From assembly GCA_032209605.1 (NCBI GenBank), contig JASFXZ010000001.1, positions 17,378,256 through 17,442,255 of the forward strand: a stretch of 64,000 nt of DNA, given 5' to 3'. This document shows, piece by piece, positions 61,501 to 64,000 of this stretch; within the stretch, counting starts at the first letter, position 1, and every line of letters starts with the position of its first letter. Made by a program: the position numbers and the translations under genes. The notes beneath the pieces were generated by a model. It saw only the letters and a list, made by a program, of their open reading frames with translations. It was not told where the DNA came from and searched no databases. Source of the stretch: Mactromeris polynyma. Lineage: Eukaryota; Mollusca; Bivalvia; Venerida; Mactridae.

Positions 61501-64000
61501 CTTTAAATTCAGTTTCATTTTGGTATATACATAATCAACGGCACTTCCTGTTCCGTTTTCCCTCTCGATCCAATCTTTCACGCAATTCAACTTCTGAAAC
61601 TCGGTCATCTGTAATATAGTATAATAAGATTGCAATATTATCCCCATAGTATAAATAGACCACATTCAAGCAATGAAAATCATTTATTTTTAATTACAAG
61701 CATCAATATGAATATGCTACAATACATTTAAAGTAACTATTGTAATTCAGCTTCAAAAAAAAAGTTCAGTATATTATAGTCCATTGTTTATGTACTTGAG
61801 ATTGGTTGTAAACACACTGTGAGACGGTCAGCCAATGAAAATATGTAATGGAAAATATTGACCAATAGACAGAGGTTTTTACTAGAAGATTTTTGTCACC
61901 AACAACGAATCAGAAGAATTTGAAAAATCTTGCAAGAGAATCACCAATTCATTTGTGTTAAACTGTTTCAAGGTCAGGCAAGTCATTACCGATCTGATTG
62001 AGTTTACACCGGTGAACACGTTTTACATGAATAGTTTGAATAATCTTGCAACAGAGTCTATAATATTTGACTCAACTTTTTTTAGACTGCATGCAAGCTT
62101 ATTTAAATCTAAAAACTAATGAAGATGGAGGATCAAGCATGTTAAAATGCTCCTTTGTTTTCACTGATGGGCAAGTCATGATGTATTTTAGACATCCAAT
62201 TTAAACCAATTACTGAACAGTGATTGTTAATATTTGCAAGCATGTGTTTGACAGTGAACTACATTCCTTGAGTTTACTTGGTTATGTTCTGTGTTTAGAA
62301 AAGAAAATGACCAAAATAAATGCCAGCCTTGACAAATAGCATGGGTCTTGTAGGGTTATATAGTACAAATGTAGTCTTACCTTTTCTTTAAATTCATCAA
62401 TCAATGTCAACAACTCAGGGGATTTTTTCTTAATCAACTGAAATATACAACATCGACAGTCAAATTTATACCTGAAAATTACATGCAAACTATTAACATG
62501 TAGGTTAACCCTTTACTCCATAGACCTCTAGCCCATTTACCTACTGTATCCTGATAAGAGACTGGTCAAAACGTGCTCTATCTCGATACAGAATATTGGA
62601 AAATAATAGGTGATTGACATCTGTATACTTCAACATGAAATAGCAGTGTAAAGTATTGGTTTAAATAATTTTTACATTAATGTCAAGTTGAATAATGATG
62701 TAAACTTAACTATGGTGGGTAAAAATTTATAGAAGATAAAAGAATAATAATTTGAGACTTACATACACTTGGTGTATTTCTAATACAGTTACAGTACATT
62801 GACATATGTTGGCACATGAAAATAAAACATGAAGTCCTAAATGTTAAAACTGTTACTATTTCAGTGCTGATAATTTACATTGATTAATATATATTTCTTA
62901 CGGTTGAATACATTTGATTGGTAGATGCTACTTGTTTTGCAATTTGTAAGCCACGCCCTAGACAGAAGACTATATACAACCATAAGTTGACCTAACCAGT
63001 TTTCCTGGAATTAATTATCAACCAATACTAACTTGCTGTTCAGCAAGCAACTGACAACTTCTCCACATGCTGAGGACATGACTGTAGCCAATGTCGCAGA
63101 AGAACATGCTCAACTCAGGAATGGACCACAGATCTGCCAGGTGACTGTCTAGCACTCTTCTAACTTAACCAGACAGGCTTGACTGTGATGAAAAGATTCA
63201 TTACCTCAGAATGATTCATCAATATTCATACGTTAAAGCTCAATTTATTTCATTCAATGTATCATACCTTAAGTTTTTCCTTCTGTGACAATGTGGATAG
63301 ATCCTTTACAATTTTCTCTCCTTTCTCCTCCTTCTTCGTTACCTTCTCTGATGGCTGAAATATATACCAGTCTAATACAGTGAAACTTGACTGGTTCTGA
63401 TGTGATGGGACCAGGATTAGAAATTAATGCGCGTACTCGCAATGCAAGTACAATCTGAGAATGCTAGCGAGAATTTCATTCACTAGCAAAAATTACCAAG
63501 CATAAATATTCTCAGTATTTGTTCCCACTTCTGTTAGAAAGAAACCAATTGTAAATGTAACCGACAACATTTTGAACAAAATGTGGTCAGTATCTAAGTT
63601 TCAGACCAGGTAAATTCTCAAATATGTTGGGATGCCTACCAGGGCGAGCATTAATAAGAACAAATATGGTATTCAACCTCAAATTATATATATATAGTAA
63701 AACCACAATAATAAGACCACACTTGAGACCCTTGAAAACTGGTCTTAATATTGAGGTGGTCTTAACATTGAACAAAGAGTAAAACAGTGAAAATTGACTT
63801 GAAAATTGTGTTCTTAATTTTTATGTGGTCTTACTATTGAGGTGGTCTTAAAGTGAGGTTTTACTGCACAGTATTAATAAGTCTCAAAGCATCGCCCAGA
63901 AATAAAATCACAGCATATATACATTGCCCTCTCTAATTTGAAAGCACAATACAGTATGAAAACAAAACATTTATGTCCCTTTACCTGGAACATGTCTAGT
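55598..64000 (-). CDS. UTP3: UTP3/SAS10, small-subunit processome protein (5' partial)
   Basis: A nucleolar factor for early 18S rRNA processing. Exons in transcript order on the minus strand: 64000-63985 (partial), 63354-63268, 62437-62381, 61608-61502, 60986-60890, 60068-59941, 59581-59470, 58993-58881, 57944-57863, 56851-56744, 55687-55598. All junctions are GT-AG and phases agree, giving 331 residues plus TAA. The Sas10/Utp3/C1D domain is visible as LIKKKSPELLTLIDEFKEK, NYCTNIVFYLMLKSK and ENHPVIKRLLQYKK. Acidic runs follow (SDSDGDDDDL, EEQDDDEDD). The Sas10 C-terminal domain is unmistakable: AKRAISYQIEKNKGLT, RNPRVKHRMKYRRANIRRKG and finally GIRAGVKRGVKLK. This C-terminus separates UTP3 from neuroguidin and C1D. 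The N-terminal part lies beyond the right edge. It is convergent with the lipoprotein gene, with 2.5 kb between stops. Confidence 0.93.
56076..56092. repeat. (AT)n microsatellite in the last UTP3 intron
   Basis: A short run of alternating A and T within the 1,056-bp intron 55688-56743. That intron otherwise shows no recognised feature. Confidence 0.6.
56852..57862. other. UTP3 intron, no further feature recognised
   Basis: A 1,011-bp AT-rich intron with no ORF of note and no convincing repeat or small RNA. Confidence 0.5.
58496..58673. mobile_element. 178-bp pogo/Tigger-type MITE in a UTP3 intron
   Basis: The ends are GAGTAAAACCT and AGGTTTTACTG, flanked by TA on both sides (58494-58495 and 58674-58675). 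Internal phrases TTATTGAGGTGGTCTTAATA and GACTTGAAAAGTGTGTTCTT recur at 63695-63866. The TA duplication and CAGTAAAACCTC-like termini match Tigger/pogo-derived nonautonomous elements. Confidence 0.7.
59190..59402. repeat. Dispersed repeat A, UTP3 intron copy
   Basis: Matches 23025-23245 (see that entry) within the 476-bp intron 58994-59469. It ends CTTGCTACACAGAGTGGACT. It also holds an internal near-duplication of GTTACACAGATGCAGACAAC-type sequence at about 59325-59390. Confidence 0.5.
60425..60720. repeat. Minisatellite-like tandem array in a UTP3 intron
   Basis: Imperfect tandem units of about 45-53 bp built from TTCACTACTGTAATATC, GATATTACACTACAGTAATA and TCCCATG. Two adjacent units carry CTACTAGTCGACTGTAATAT and are nearly identical. 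Unit length and sequence vary, so this is a degenerate minisatellite inside the intron 60069-60889. The 101-codon minus-strand ORF over it is repeat translation. Confidence 0.75.
61380..61394. repeat. GGGCCATGATGGCCC repeat marker
   Basis: A 15-bp near-palindrome followed by TATATCGCTCACTGG. I recognise this phrase as part of an abundant dispersed repeat in bivalve genomes. It lies in the 515-bp UTP3 intron 60987-61501. The taxonomic inference rests on memory rather than a search. Confidence 0.45.
62438..63267. other. UTP3 intron, no further feature recognised
   Basis: An 830-bp AT-rich intron. The 772-bp intron 61609-62380 is likewise without recognised features. Confidence 0.5.
63695..63866. 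mobile_element. 172-bp pogo/Tigger-type MITE, second copy
   Basis: Begins TAGTAAAACCAC and ends GAGGTTTTACTG. It is homologous along its length to 58496-58673 in the same orientation (GGTCTTAATATTGAGGTGGT, then TTGACTTGAAAATTGTGTTC). It lies in the intron 63355-63984. Confidence 0.7.

Overview
This is a eukaryotic, AT-rich, intron-rich genomic window. All introns I resolved are GT-AG. An invertebrate large lipid transfer protein, tRNA-derived SINEs, many short DNA-transposon relics and a GGGCCATGATGGCCC repeat (familiar to me from bivalve genomes) together suggest a lophotrochozoan, most likely a bivalve mollusc. The phylum-level call is inference.

Layout. (1) 342-20423, plus strand: the 3' 24 exons of an apolipophorin/apolipoprotein-B-like large lipid transfer protein gene (copy 1); exons 1-6 lie left of the window. 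(2) 20424-29900: about 9.5 kb of intergenic DNA with no convincing gene. It holds a diverged 3' flank of copy 1, an ~850-bp pogo/Tigger-like relic, a family of dispersed direct repeats and a tRNA-type SINE. (3) 30055-53084, plus strand: a complete second copy, with TATA box, signal peptide and 30 exons encoding an inferred 5127 residues. (4) 53085-55597: the homologous but diverged 3' flank of copy 2, a 34-bp perfect-type palindrome and a 518-bp foldback transposon. (5) 55598-64000, minus strand: the 3' part of UTP3/SAS10, a ribosome-biogenesis factor, convergent with copy 2.

The two lipoprotein genes are a tandem pair. All 24 shared exons have exactly the same length and phase, both frames are open throughout, and introns are about as similar as exons (by eye 95-98%). 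Each has one intronless 9,189-bp exon encoding 3063 residues of a roughly 54-residue beta-type repeat. This is the presumed lipid-binding belt, placed between an N-terminal lipid-transfer module and a helical segment plus VWD domain. Similarity drops sharply after the stop codon, to about 80-85% by eye. The 3' UTR signals differ as well: copy 1 has AATAAA 43 nt after the stop, while copy 2 has lost it and its first AATAAA is ~290 nt downstream. I read this as an older duplication with gene bodies homogenised by gene conversion. A very recent duplication or a misassembled haplotype is the main alternative.

The expected role of the pair is synthesis of a secreted circulating lipoprotein. UTP3 is an unrelated housekeeping neighbour. 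I found no CRISPR array, no functional tRNA or rRNA gene, and no intact transposase. Percentages are visual estimates, not computed alignments.
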